Positions 10,417 to 20,764 of a stretch of DNA of 64,000 bases are shown here, piece by piece. The stretch is from Rhynchopus euleeides (lineage: Eukaryota > Euglenozoa > Diplonemea > Diplonemida > Diplonemidae): positions 1,426,001 through 1,490,000 of the forward strand of contig OY723262.1 in the NCBI GenBank assembly GCA_963210315.1, in the 5' to 3' direction. Position 1 is the stretch's first letter. Each line of letters begins with the position of its first letter. A program made the translations under genes and the position numbers. The notes under the pieces are model-generated. The model was not told the DNA's origin. It worked only from the letters and a program-made list of their open reading frames with translations, and searched no databases.

Positions 10417-10784
10417 TAAACGTGGGACCCCCCCAAACCCTTCACTTTTCACTGGTTTGCCTCACCACCGCAATCAGAGAGTGATATCAACACACACACA
10501 GAACCACTAGGTGTAAGACTGCAAGATTCGAGGGTGTGTGGACATCTGTCGAGATTGTCCGGGAAGACCCCACAAACCCCCGCGTGCGGTGCTTGTTCTG
10601 CAAGCACGAGTTCACGGGGGTCCGTGTGAAGCAGCACCTTGCTCTTCTCGAGATTCACTCACATCTGATGCAGAGGCACGTAAACCATAAGTGAAGGTCG
10701 CGTTGAGCTAAACGTTGAGACGTTTAAAACGCGACTAAATATCAACGTTTAACCGTTCAACGCGAGGGGGGGGTCCCACGTTTA
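10417..10784 (+). mobile_element. Inverted-repeat element containing a BED zinc-finger relic
   Basis: TAAACGTGGGACCCCCCC at 10417-10434 recurs in inverted orientation at 10767-10784. Several AACGTT words sit inside both ends. The interior encodes on the + strand a BED-type zinc-finger segment (10509-10694). This looks like an internally deleted hAT-type element. No target duplication is visible. Confidence 0.5.
10509..10694 (+). pseudogene. BED zinc-finger fragment of a hAT-type transposase
   Basis: The frame reads ARFEGVWTSVEIVRED, then NPRVRCLFCKHEFTGVRVKQ followed by HL, and ends ...MQRHVNHK-stop at 10694. The spacing Cys-x2-Cys then Lys-Gln-His-Leu is that of BED fingers at the N-terminus of hAT transposases. 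No start codon or downstream catalytic domain is present, so it is a remnant. It is not the same sequence as the finger of the left-edge transposon gene. Confidence 0.55.
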
Positions 10785-13560
10785 TGACAGCTATGCCCCC
10801 CCCCCCCCCCCCCCACCCTCTCGAGGGGGTGGGTGTGGTTTCATGTTGTGATTGCCTTCATCTCGTACCCCCCCTCTCCCCCTCGTGGGCCTGAGGCACA
10901 ATGGTCGGTTGGCCATGTAGCCCTCCCCCTGCCCTTTGTTCCTGACATTCCTTTGAACAGAATGCTGACCCTCTGGTACCTCATCCGCAGTGGTGGGGGG
11001 AGAGTACCGGGCACCTGCCCCTTCTGGCTTCTGAGAGTGCCTGTTCGCGGTCAAACTTGCATCGTGAGGTGGTCCAAAATGTCAAGCAACTGCACTGTCC
11101 ATGCGATGCCACCTCGTCTCCTGCGAACCAGAGCTCACTCCTGTTGGGGAAGCCAGGTGAGTGTATGTGTGCAGGTACACCCTTCCCCGCTACACTATGA
11201 TCCGCAAAAAACAATAAACGAGTTTTCTCTTTTTCTTTTGTCATAACAGGTTCGCTCCGCCCTAATCCAATCCCAGCAAACCACTGCCTCCGTGAATGGG
11301 AGGAGGGACTCGCTCTCAGGTGTAAACCACTTGCTGATCTTCCTAACAATTTTTTTGGTTGCACAGCTTGAGACACACACGAGCAGTTCGCCTCCAACAA
11401 CATCTTATTTTTCTTGGAAACAAATATGCAGGGAAAATCTGCCCATCCCGCCAGTCTTTGGTGGTGGAAACGCCTCTGAGTGAACGCGCTGTCACTGTTA
11501 CAGCACAACGTCTCGTCCCTCTTCAAAGAACCTTTGGCAAACTTGAAAGAAACGGCCACAGAGGGCTCTGTATCCTGACTGAAGGGGCGGATGTCAGCAC
11601 CCTGTTTCGGCACCTTGTTTTTCCGCCGCCACACACCCCCCCCCAGTGGAGGGGGCTCCGGCATTCGACATTTGCTTTCGATAAAGTTCGACATTGTCTC
11701 AGTGGAGAGAAATGCGCCAAAAAAACTCACCAGTTTTCGACACGGAGCAAGGACCCCCTCCCCCCCTCACACATCCAACGAGATCCAGAGAGAGTGAGAG
11801 GTGCAATTGCGGTAGGGAGGGTATGGGCAGGCGGCTCAGGGATGATGGTGCGAAAGGGGAGAGACGCCACGGTTGTCCGTGCGTTCCCCTTCGTCCACCT
11901 GACTCAAATCCCAAGCAAATTATCCGATGCACACAACGTGATATTTGTGAGCCGCCTTTGCTTTGCCATTCCCTCGCCGCAGCCCATCAGCCTTTTGACA
12001 GTGAGGGTGTTCCACCCATATGACTCTGTAGCGTCTGACGGAGAACGAATGTAACAACCCCACCAACCGTGAGGTTCCGACTGTATTCTGGAGTGTTGCG
12101 GTGAAAGGAAGGAGTTTGGCGAAAGCCGCTCAAAACTAGGCCTGCCCTTTCTGCTTCTGTTGCAGACAACGTGCTTGCCTGGAAATCAGATATCCCAAAA
12201 CTTGCTGTGTGCCGATTGCCCCTTTTTCTCTTGTCGTGCGTTTGGAATGCGCAAACCCACGGCGCGCCCACAGCATGTCTTGTCTTTGGTCAGATCCTCA
12301 GCAGATCAGGAGCGGTGATCTTCTTCATGGGTAAACCAGCAATCCCTTGCGCGAGCCATGGCTAGCAACAGTTCAGGCAGGTGATTTACAGACTTGATGC
12401 TCACCCCACACGCCATGCCGACAAGGGCGAGTATAAAATGCTTGGGTAATGCGTTTGTTCGGTGCCTGGTGAACCCCATTTCCCCACCGCGAAATCCCTT
12501 TGTTTGTGCGCACCTGTACGTGTCGTGGAGTCCAGACGTGCGCTGCCAACAGTCTTTTTGAATCGTATTCAAGCGTTGGTCATCTGGGGCGAGTTAGAAA
12601 AGATCAGGAACCCCCATGCGACCTTCACGTGGTGCATGTCTGCCGCGGGAGGGGGTCATTCACCTCCTCCCACCGTCAGGAGGGGCCATGGTTTGTTGTC
12701 ACATTTTTTTACCACAACAGGGAACCTGTCAGTGTCAAAATGATAGTCGGCAGCGCTTGGGCAACAAATTCAACCTCATCAGGCTGCGGAGTTGCTTTTG
12801 TTTTGCCCGGATTTGGCGCACAAACAACAGCCTTATCTTTTTTGATCCAGCGGGGAGCACAGACCGCACGGCCATTCGTTCTATTTCATCCACGAATGGC
12901 CTTGCACGAACCCCTGTTGTGCACCCTCAACGCACCCCACCACCTTCTCTCCCTTTCGACCGGTGAACCGATGGCCACTTCCTACCCAGGGCCAACCGGT
13001 TCCGGATTTAGTTTCTTAGATGCTCGAAGGTGTCTCAATCCCTCTGTGCAAGGCTGGCGGTGTTTCTTTTTTGCGCGGTTTGATAAATTGCGCTTTCCGC
13101 AGTCGATAGACAGAAGTTGCACGCGAACACATTTTATCGGTAGAAGCCTCATTGTGCTGCGGTGCTGAAAGATGCAACCCTCAACTGTGGGTATGGTCAC
13201 AGGCCGAGGTGCCTTGGCTTGGCAAGTGGGTATCCTGTCTCACCCGCAAGGTGCTCACAGATGCATTGGTGTGGCCGTGTTTGTTAGGAGGCTGTGCTGG
13301 AACCAGTTTTGTGTGTTCCCCCACGTCAAGCATGTTTTAGGAATCCGTTGCGGGTTTCGTGTGGGGTTCACAGTGCTCAACTCACAGCAACGTGTGTCAC
13401 AGGCGCAGCCTGGTTTGATGCAGAACGTGGATCGCCCCCCGCTCCCCTTCACCGTGTCGGTCTGGACGCTGCCTGCATAGAGAGTGGGCCCTGCTCTCTG
13501 CACCTTATGGTACGTACCACATATGCTCCCATACAGGTCCCACACACCACACCACACTCC
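10785..13560. other. Gene-poor region
   Basis: No gene is supported. A run of about 16 C lies near 10,798. Relic repeat words shared with 5-8 kb recur (GGCGCACAAACAAC near 12,818; TTCGCCTCCAACAACATC near 11,390). The last 100 bases before 13,563 become C-rich and lead into the GST gene. Confidence 0.45.
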
Positions 13561-13568
13561 CAGCCAAG

Positions 13569-14234
13569 ATGCCCGGTAAGGTGTACGGCCACGCGGTCTC
13601 GCAGCCCAGCCGCTCTGTGCAGTGGTTTGTGGACTACGCCAAGCTGGATGTCGATGTGGAGCACGTCGACATCATGACCGGGAAGAACAAGGAGCCCGAG
13701 TTCGTGGCGAAGTTCCCCAACGCGAAGGTGCCGTCGTTCGAGGAGGGCGACTTCAAGCTGGAGGAGGGTGCGGCCATCCTGCAGTACCTGGCAGAGGGGC
13801 ACGCCATCGTGCCGAAGACTGCGGAGCAGCGTGCGCGTGTGACGATGATGATCGGACGCAACCTGGCACAGGCACGCAAGATCACTGTGGAGGTGGTGCT
13901 GCCGCTCTTCTTCGGGAAGGAGGAGGAGAAGGCTGCGCTGATCAAGGCAGGCATCGAGAAGATCCGCCCCGAGCTGGCAAAGTACGACGCACTGCTGTCG
14001 AAGACGAAGTACGTGGCGGGTGACGAGCTGTCGCTGGCCGACTTCATGTTCGTGACGGAGGTGGACCAGCTGGCGGTGATGAAGGAGGCGATCGGGACGG
14101 ACGTGCTTGCCGACTACCCACACATCACAGCCTACCTGCAGCGCATCGCCGAGGTGCCCGGCTACAAGAAGTGCGTGGGTGCCGTCGCCGACATCATGGC
14201 GGCTGCCGCTGCGGCGAAGAAGGCAGGGCAGTAA
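13569..14234 (+). CDS. Glutathione S-transferase, theta-like
   Basis: A 221-residue single-exon cytosolic GST. The N-terminal thioredoxin-like half has S11-Q-P-S-R near the start (a Ser at this site is the theta-class glutathione activator), the cis-proline P55 in KVPSF, and the LEEGAAIL glutathione-binding segment near 64-71. The C-terminal half is all-helical with LSLADFMF, the usual N-capping motif. Theta GSTs conjugate glutathione to electrophiles; related N-domains also occur in elongation factor 1B gamma, but the eEF1B-gamma C-terminal domain is absent. The ATG at 13569 follows a C-rich tract and AG at 13562-13563, a likely trans-splice site. First gene of the + strand cluster. Confidence 0.88.
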   Translation: MPGKVYGHAVSQPSRSVQWFVDYAKLDVDVEHVDIMTGKNKEPEFVAKFPNAKVPSFEEGDFKLEEGAAILQYLAEGHAIVPKTAEQRARVTMMIGRNLAQARKITVEVVLPLFFGKEEEKAALIKAGIEKIRPELAKYDALLSKTKYVAGDELSLADFMFVTEVDQLAVMKEAIGTDVLADYPHITAYLQRIAEVPGYKKCVGAVADIMAAAAAAKKAGQ

Positions 14235-14975
14235 TGTGGCTGCGTCTTGGATGCCGGGCATTACCAACTGTGCCGCCAACGATAACCGCCCCCACTCACC
14301 ACAACCCAACACTGTGTATGGGCTAGTTTCTTTGCGACACGCCATCATTGGCACACCGAAGAAGGGGATACTGCTACACTTTTTTGCACCGGCCCCCGGC
14401 TAACTCCCACGAAGGGGCCGGGTGCGAATACCACATCCCCGCACGAATTATGTTTCCCCTTTCCATTTGATTTGTTGTTCCCTGCGCGGGAGGGTCGATG
14501 CTCCACGGACCGTCCCTACCCTGCACCACACACAGCAGGCCTGCCAGACCGCCACTCTGCCTGCCTGCTTTGCGCGGGCGACACGCTTCTCGACCGGGGT
14601 TGCTGTCACCCTTCTCCGACACACCCCGCCGTCGTCTCTGTTGCTCCCCGCATTTTCACTCCTATCGCTTTGCCCCGTTTGCGTTTGCCTCACACCCGAG
14701 GCTGACCCCAATACCACCCCCCGCTGGGAAGTAGGTCCCCTGCAGACGGCGACCCGGTCTCCCTACACACCGAAGGCAGCAACCCCCTCCACCCTCCCTC
14801 CCCCGCCCACAGATGACATATTGCCACCACCCTCACCCCACCCCATCTCACCCCTACCCCCACCCCCTCCCACAGGTCCTCCCACTGTCTTGCATGTTGT
14901 GTTGATGCGCAACAAACGCAACAGACAGTACATGGGGGTCACACCCCCCTGTGTGACTCCGCACGCTACGGTGGG
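14235..14975. other. Intergenic, pyrimidine-rich; probable trans-splice acceptor at 14874-14875
   Basis: No gene is seen. The last 120 bases are almost pure C/T/A with CCCCTCCCACAG ending at 14875. This would be the spliced-leader acceptor for the gene at 14976, or a cis acceptor in its 5' leader. Confidence 0.5.
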
Positions 14976-17603
14976 ATGCAGCGGGCGGTGCGATCGGCAT
15001 TGCGCTACGGGGCAGCCCGCCACACGCAGCAACGCCTGTCCCAGGCATCCCCCCTCTGGCAGGAGATCTGCTCTGCCTTACAGCTCGATGCCGACGGCAT
15101 GCCTCTGAAGGGCCCTGTAAACATCCCACGCGCCCTAAAGGCCGCTGCCCACGCTGTGCGCCAGGCAGACACACCACAGACCCCGCTGGACGCCTGCATC
15201 CTCTGCCGCCTTGCAGGACGCCTCTATCTGCACGACCGCCGCGGCGAGGCTGTCGACCAGCTCCTCACCCTCCTCACCACATGGTTCCAGGGCTACGACC
15301 GCCGCACTGCAGCACTGCCCCCCGACGACACATCATCCCTGCGCCTCTCAGCCCCGCAGTGCGTTGCGGTCATCCATGCCCTCTCCGTGATAAGGGGGAC
15401 CCGCATGCAGGGTGCCCTCTGCTCCACCTCGGCGACACTCGGCATGCATGTCGGGAGGGGTGCCAAGCTGTCCGCCGGGCAAATCACGGATGTGCTGCGA
15501 GGCATGGAGGGGTGCAGGGCCTCCCCGGCAGTCCGGCAGCTCCTGGCAGCTCTGGGCACCCGGTTCTTCAGCGGCACCCCTGCGTCTGTCTCCGGGGTGG
15601 TGTGGGAGGACCAGCTGCTGGTGGTTGTGAGGGTTTACATCAAACACAACATGATCCGCGAGGTGCAGGGCTGGGTGCGGCATGTGTGGGCGGGCGTCCT
15701 CTCCATACACCACGTCTCCCTGCCTGTGGTGCATGCCATGCTCGGGTGTGTCGCGCAATCCTCTGTGTGGCGCAGCCTCGGCGTCCCTCTCGGCGAGGCG
15801 GTGATGCCCCAGCTGCAGCACGGCCGCATCTGCCGTGGCCACTTCAGCGACAGCACCCGACGTGGCGTGGCGCTGGCCTGCCTCCCCAAGCTGGGGGCTG
15901 CCCTCCTCTCCCTCGCACAGCGCCTCTCTGTCAGCTCGGAGGGCCACACCCTGCTGGATGTCGCCCGGCAGTGCGCCATGGTGTGCATCGCAGCACACAT
16001 CATCGAGGGGTATCGGGCAACAAAGAGCAGAGGCACCGCAAAGGCAAAGCGGGCCCGAGACGCGTCGCGGGGGCGCAGCCCCGGGTGGCCCTTCCTCCGC
16101 CAGTCGCTGAAGCAGCAGACTCCTGTCGATACTGCGGAGCTGCTTCTGCTGTGCGCGCGGCTCCGCCTCTGGGAAGGCCTGGAGGAGTGCACCCAGCTGC
16201 TGCGCGGCACGCCTGCGGCGCTCAGGGCCTCAGCCACCCGCCCCTCCGCAGAGGATGCACACCTCGCGGCAACGGTGTCGCGCCTTGCCGCGCTGGATGG
16301 GCAGAAGGGGTACGCCATCCTGGAGCACCTGCTGGCACGTTACCTCAGGTGCCTTCGGGAATCTCCGGGGGCAGTCCCCCCGCAGCTGCAGGCCGAGGTG
16401 TGGAGCCAGGCCTCCTGGCTGCTCCACACCCACATCCCTGCATGGCGCCTGTCGTACAGCGCATGCAGCAACCAGCTGCTGGCCTCCCTTCTCGCGTCTG
16501 TGTCGCAGGCAGCAGGCAGCAGCACGGTGCGTGACATGCTTCCGGAGATGTCCCGGTTTGCCGCAGCTGCATGGGGCGTTACTGCTTCGCAGGCGGAAGG
16601 CGCATCCGGCAGCCTCAGCCGCGCTGCCTTCGACTGCACGGTGTGGGGGGTACCCCCACCCACGCCACCACCCCACCACACTCCCCGGGTGTCCCCCACT
16701 GAGAGTCTGCCGACGCGGCGGGCCCGGTGGGTGGAGCTCTTGCGTATCATGGCGGATGCGCCGGGTTCCGGCCGGAAGCACCCGGAGGCAGGGCGTGGGG
16801 AGGAGCCCAGCGTGCCTGAGGAGGCGGTGCGGAGGTGGCTGCGGCGGGTCAGCCTGGGGGAGGTCAGCTTGGAGGAGGCTGAGGCCAAGGTGGGCAGGGG
16901 CGCAGGGCATGTTGAGGCTTTCCTGAGGAAGAGGGAGTCTGTGATGCGGCATCGCAGCAGGGTGGTGGTGGAGCCGTCGCAGATGGAGCTGGCGTCCCGC
17001 GCCCTCTGGGGCTATGCGGCAGCGGTTGTGCCGCAGTGCTGCGGTGTGGTGCGACTCTCCCCAGAGGAGTGCCGCGGGCTGCTGAACGTGTTGGAGGTGG
17101 CCCTTTCATTCATCGCGCTGCAGCCGGGCGCTGCGGCTGACGCTGCGATGCTGCGGCAGGTGTTGGAGTTGGCACAGAAGGCGCGGCGCAGGGGGTCTGT
17201 GTCAGATGACCTGCGGTGGTGTTTTGTGGAGCTGGTTGTGCAGAGGAGAGTTGCCTCCACAAGTGGGAAGGGGGTGTCGCCTGCCCCGTTGGTTCTGCCT
17301 GAAGACCTGCGCGCAGCGCTGATGGTCGAATCGGGGCAGCTGCCGCTGGAGCTGCTGAAAGTTGCGATACACATTGCAGCAGGCGACCCGGGGCTGCTCG
17401 ACGTGCTGAGCGGCGTTGCTGCATCCTTCTGCTACACGCCGGACCAGATTGCGCACGACGGCCCTGCTGTGTTGCGTTTGTTTGCACAAGCAAGGCGCCT
17501 ACCGGCACATGCGCTTGCCTTATCCGAGACCCTCTACCACCCCCTCCGGGAGCAAGGCACAGACCCCGCCTTGCTCCGCGAGTGGGCAGAGCTGCAGGGC
17601 TGA
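14976..17603 (+). CDS. Large helical protein, probably mitochondrial, family unknown
   Basis: 875 residues, no intron. The N-terminus (MQRAVRSALRYGAARHTQQR) is Arg/Ala-rich without acidic residues, as in a mitochondrial presequence. The rest is dominated by Leu/Ala/Arg helices in repeated helix-turn-helix style, for example LSAPQCVAVIHALSVIRG and LSAGQITDVLRGMEG, resembling the alpha-solenoids of mitochondrial RNA-processing or ribosome-assembly proteins. I recognise no named domain and no catalytic motif. GC3 is high and the frame continuous, so it is a real gene. A mitochondrial RNA or translation role is inference from the architecture only. The ATG at 14976 is the first after the acceptor at 14875. 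PEX1 follows 131 bases downstream. Confidence 0.75.
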   Translation: MQRAVRSALRYGAARHTQQRLSQASPLWQEICSALQLDADGMPLKGPVNIPRALKAAAHAVRQADTPQTPLDACILCRLAGRLYLHDRRGEAVDQLLTLLTTWFQGYDRRTAALPPDDTSSLRLSAPQCVAVIHALSVIRGTRMQGALCSTSATLGMHVGRGAKLSAGQITDVLRGMEGCRASPAVRQLLAALGTRFFSGTPASVSGVVWEDQLLVVVRVYIKHNMIREVQGWVRHVWAGVLSIHHVSLPVVHAMLGCVAQSSVWRSLGVPLGEAVMPQLQHGRICRGHFSDSTRRGVALACLPKLGAALLSLAQRLSVSSEGHTLLDVARQCAMVCIAAHIIEGYRATKSRGTAKAKRARDASRGRSPGWPFLRQSLKQQTPVDTAELLLLCARLRLWEGLEECTQLLRGTPAALRASATRPSAEDAHLAATVSRLAALDGQKGYAILEHLLARYLRCLRESPGAVPPQLQAEVWSQASWLLHTHIPAWRLSYSACSNQLLASLLASVSQAAGSSTVRDMLPEMSRFAAAAWGVTASQAEGASGSLSRAAFDCTVWGVPPPTPPPHHTPRVSPTESLPTRRARWVELLRIMADAPGSGRKHPEAGRGEEPSVPEEAVRRWLRRVSLGEVSLEEAEAKVGRGAGHVEAFLRKRESVMRHRSRVVVEPSQMELASRALWGYAAAVVPQCCGVVRLSPEECRGLLNVLEVALSFIALQPGAAADAAMLRQVLELAQKARRRGSVSDDLRWCFVELVVQRRVASTSGKGVSPAPLVLPEDLRAALMVESGQLPLELLKVAIHIAAGDPGLLDVLSGVAASFCYTPDQIAHDGPAVLRLFAQARRLPAHALALSETLYHPLREQGTDPALLREWAELQG

Positions 17604-17734
17604 CGTAGACACACCCCACCCCCACCCACCCCTGCCCCCCCCCCCCATTTATCGCAACCCCCACCGGCTGATGCCAGCCCCAGCCACCATCACCACCACA
17701 CCGACAGGCACCTCCCGCAGGTGAGAGGTTCACC

Positions 17735-20700
17735 ATGGGCACGCGCCTGCGCACGTGGCTCTGCAGGGTGGTGCCCCTGTTCAACAGGAGCAACTGCTTT
17801 GTCGCCCTGCCCCAGGTGACGTCCGACGCACAGCGCGAGGAGGGGCTGGGCCAGCTGGGCGTGGTGGTGGTCGAGATTGAGGCGAACGAACGGACCGCAT
17901 ACGCCACATGGGACCACACGGTGCAGCCCCGGTCGGAGGACGGAGGCAACGCGCTGGGCATCCCTGTCCACCTGATGCAGCAGCTGGGGCTGCAGAAGGG
18001 CGAGCAGGTCCAGATCCGTGTCACCCCGCGCGCAGGGCCTGAGGCCAAAGGCGTCTTCGTCGAACCCGCCTCCGTCGACGACAGCGAGATTGTGGAGCAC
18101 AACGCAGCACGCCTGGAGGACCTGATCCTCCGCCAGCTGCGCGTTGCCTACGACGGGCTTGTCTTCCCCATCATCGTGCGGCACGGCATCCACGTGCTGA
18201 TGCGTGTACAGCGCATCGACGCCCCTCCGGGCACACCCTACGTCATCCTCGGTGACGGCTCCGAGCTGTACGTCAAGACGAAGACGCGGCAGCAGAAGCC
18301 GACTGCGGAGGAGGACGATGCGGCGGCAGCCGCGGCACCCCTCCCCGCGGCGCTGCTCGCGGCAGCCGCGGTGGAGCCGCGCGGCGACGACCCGTGGGAC
18401 ACCCTCTACGTCAGCCCCGAGATGCTGCAGCAGAAGCGGTGGGCCAGCGGCCTGCGCCTCCCCTGTCTGACCTTCACGGCACTGGCGGGTGCGGCTGCCG
18501 ACGCGCTGGATGCGAAGAGCCGTGGCACCTCCGACGGCACCCCCACAGAGGCGGCGCTACGGCGTGCCGTGTTCGACGTGGTGGTGCAGGGAGCGGCGGA
18601 CGCGCCCCCCGGTGGCTGCCTCCCCTGCGCAGGGCTGGGCATCGCGCGTGGGGCGCGCCTGCTGCTGGACCCATCGCTGCCCTCCTCGGGCAGCCACGGG
18701 GATGGGGGTGGCGGGGGCAGCGCCAGGGTCGACCACGCCGATTTCGCAGAGAAAGTGCACCCCCTGGCGTGGCAGGAGGTCACCAAGGCACTGCAGGCAC
18801 ACACCGACAGCACGCCACTCATGTGGCGCGCGCTGAAGGGCCCCAGCGGCACGCCCATCGCCACCGGGATGCAGGGGAACACGCTGATCACCGGTGCCGC
18901 AGGCTGCGGCAAGACCTTCCTCCTCACGGGGCTGCACAGCGCGGTGCGCCAATACGTCGCCCACTTCGACGCACGCCTTGTCCTGGAAAAGCATGCCCAC
19001 GAGGCTGACGGCGACGGGATCCCCGGCGCGAAGAAGAAGACAAAGACAGCCGTCCTCCTCGATGCGTTCCGGAGGAGCCTCACGGAGGCGACATTCAACG
19101 CGCCTGCAGTTCTCGTGATCGACAACCTCGACGTGCTGCTGAAGGGCAAGGCTGAGTCGAAAGGCGCCCCCACGGCGGACGCGAATGCCGATATGCTGGT
19201 GTCGATGTTCACCGCAGCGTGCTACGGCACAGGCGACACGGTGCCCCTCGCTGCGCAGTGGGCAGCCTCCGCCACACGCGGGGACTCCCCCAGCTGCCGG
19301 GGGGGTGTGACCATCGTGGCGACGGCACCCTCCGTCGAGGCGTTGCCGCCTGCGTGCGTCAAGCTGTTTGCCTCTGTCGTGAAGCTGGCCCTGCCCAACC
19401 AGGAGCAGCGCCGTGCGGTGCTGCAGTGCCAGCTGGCTGCGGCAGGGCTGTCTGCCGAACGGAACGACCCCAACCAGAAGGTCAGCCTCGCGCGCCTCAG
19501 CCGGGAGACCAGCAACCACACCCCGCGCGATCTGGCAACCCTCGTTGCGAAGGCGGCGCACCACGCACGCATCAGCGGGAGGCCTGCAGCGCTGCAGAAG
19601 GTCATCACACAGGACGACCTGGATGCAGCACGGGAGGATTACGTCGCAGCCTCGCTTGCCGGCGTGAAGAAAGGTGGAGAGGAAGGCGGTGCCGAGAAGG
19701 ACGCCGCAGGGGGCAAGGGGTGGAAGACTGTGGGCGGGATGGACGAGGCGAAGCGCATCTTCAACGAGGTGGTCATCCTGCCGACGAAATACCCCGAGCT
19801 ATACAAAAACCTGCCCATCAAGATGAGGTCGGGCATCCTGCTCTACGGCCCCACGGGGTGCGGGAAGAGCCACATCATCAGGGCTGCTGTGGAAGAGGCA
19901 GGCGTGGCATGCATCGAAGTGGCAGGCCCGGAGCTCCTCAACAAATACATCGGGCAGTCGGAGCAGAAGGTGCGTGAGGTGTTTGAGAGAGCCGCTGCCG
20001 CCGCACCCTGCGTGCTGTTCTTCGATGAGTTTGATTCAATCGCGCCGCAGAGGGGGCACGACAACACCGGGGTGACGGACAGGGTTGTCAACCAGCTGCT
20101 GTGCCACCTCGATGGCGCTGAAGGGCGCTCAGGGGTTTACGTCGTCGCAGCCACCGCACGCCCCGACCTCATCGACAAGGCGCTCCTCCGCCCCGGCCGA
20201 CTGGATGCCTCCGTCTTCTGCGGGATGCCAACAGAGGACGAACGGCTTGCTGTGCTGCAGACCGCCTCCCGCCAGCTCACCCTCGACACCACAGTGGACT
20301 TCCCCGAGCTTGCCGGCAAGACGAAGGGGTACACCCATGCGGATCTGGCAGCCCTCCTCGGCACTGCGCGGCTGCGGTGTATGCAGTCTATCATGCCTAC
20401 CTCCTCGTTGCTTGCCTCGATGAATGTTGACGGCGCTGCGGCTGTGGCGGATGAGGTGGACCATTCCAATTGGGCCTGCGCCAATGCCACCGGGAAAGCT
20501 TTGGATGAGCTCGAAACATATGTCGAAGATATGGGCCTGGTGTCCCAGGGTGGCGGCAGCGGGGCGGGGGGGCAGGCCGCAGCGCAGGCGCCAAAGCTTC
20601 CGGAGGTGTCGCAGTCGATTCTCCACGAGGCGTTGCAGCAGTCGCGCCCCTCGATTGCCCCGCAGGATGTGGAGCGCAATGCGAAGAGATACGCTTCCTA

Positions 20701-20764
20701 CCAAGAATCCCGCAGCTCTGGAAAGGGCGAGCAGAAGAAGGGGCAGAGAGTGACCCTTGGCTGA
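17735..20764 (+). CDS. PEX1: Peroxisome biogenesis AAA ATPase PEX1
   Basis: 1,009 residues, single exon. It has a double-psi-barrel-like N-domain (about 1-180) and two AAA domains. D1 has Walker A GAAGCGKT at 387-394 and Walker B VLVIDNLD lacking the catalytic Glu. D2 has GPTGCGKS at 705-712, FFDEFDS (D764, E765), and the signature RGHDNTGVTDRVVNQLLCHL with RPGRLD arginine-finger region, all typical of PEX1. With PEX6, PEX1 extracts ubiquitinated PEX5 from the peroxisome (glycosome in kinetoplastids) membrane. An active D2 with a degenerate D1 matches the family. The ATG at 17735 follows CCTCCCGCAG ending at 17720. The tail has a low-complexity linker (GGGSGAGGQ) and a basic C-terminus. It implies the organism retains peroxisome-type organelles. 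Confidence 0.95.
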   Translation: MGTRLRTWLCRVVPLFNRSNCFVALPQVTSDAQREEGLGQLGVVVVEIEANERTAYATWDHTVQPRSEDGGNALGIPVHLMQQLGLQKGEQVQIRVTPRAGPEAKGVFVEPASVDDSEIVEHNAARLEDLILRQLRVAYDGLVFPIIVRHGIHVLMRVQRIDAPPGTPYVILGDGSELYVKTKTRQQKPTAEEDDAAAAAAPLPAALLAAAAVEPRGDDPWDTLYVSPEMLQQKRWASGLRLPCLTFTALAGAAADALDAKSRGTSDGTPTEAALRRAVFDVVVQGAADAPPGGCLPCAGLGIARGARLLLDPSLPSSGSHGDGGGGGSARVDHADFAEKVHPLAWQEVTKALQAHTDSTPLMWRALKGPSGTPIATGMQGNTLITGAAGCGKTFLLTGLHSAVRQYVAHFDARLVLEKHAHEADGDGIPGAKKKTKTAVLLDAFRRSLTEATFNAPAVLVIDNLDVLLKGKAESKGAPTADANADMLVSMFTAACYGTGDTVPLAAQWAASATRGDSPSCRGGVTIVATAPSVEALPPACVKLFASVVKLALPNQEQRRAVLQCQLAAAGLSAERNDPNQKVSLARLSRETSNHTPRDLATLVAKAAHHARISGRPAALQKVITQDDLDAAREDYVAASLAGVKKGGEEGGAEKDAAGGKGWKTVGGMDEAKRIFNEVVILPTKYPELYKNLPIKMRSGILLYGPTGCGKSHIIRAAVEEAGVACIEVAGPELLNKYIGQSEQKVREVFERAAAAAPCVLFFDEFDSIAPQRGHDNTGVTDRVVNQLLCHLDGAEGRSGVYVVAATARPDLIDKALLRPGRLDASVFCGMPTEDERLAVLQTASRQLTLDTTVDFPELAGKTKGYTHADLAALLGTARLRCMQSIMPTSSLLASMNVDGAAAVADEVDHSNWACANATGKALDELETYVEDMGLVSQGGGSGAGGQAAAQAPKLPEVSQSILHEALQQSRPSIAPQDVERNAKRYASYQESRSSGKGEQKKGQRVTLG

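Noticed and set aside
15281-16534. 417-codon + frame inside the helical mitochondrial gene
   Set aside because: Shifted-frame shadow; Pro/Arg/Gly/Ala-rich, and the 875-codon frame covers it with better composition.
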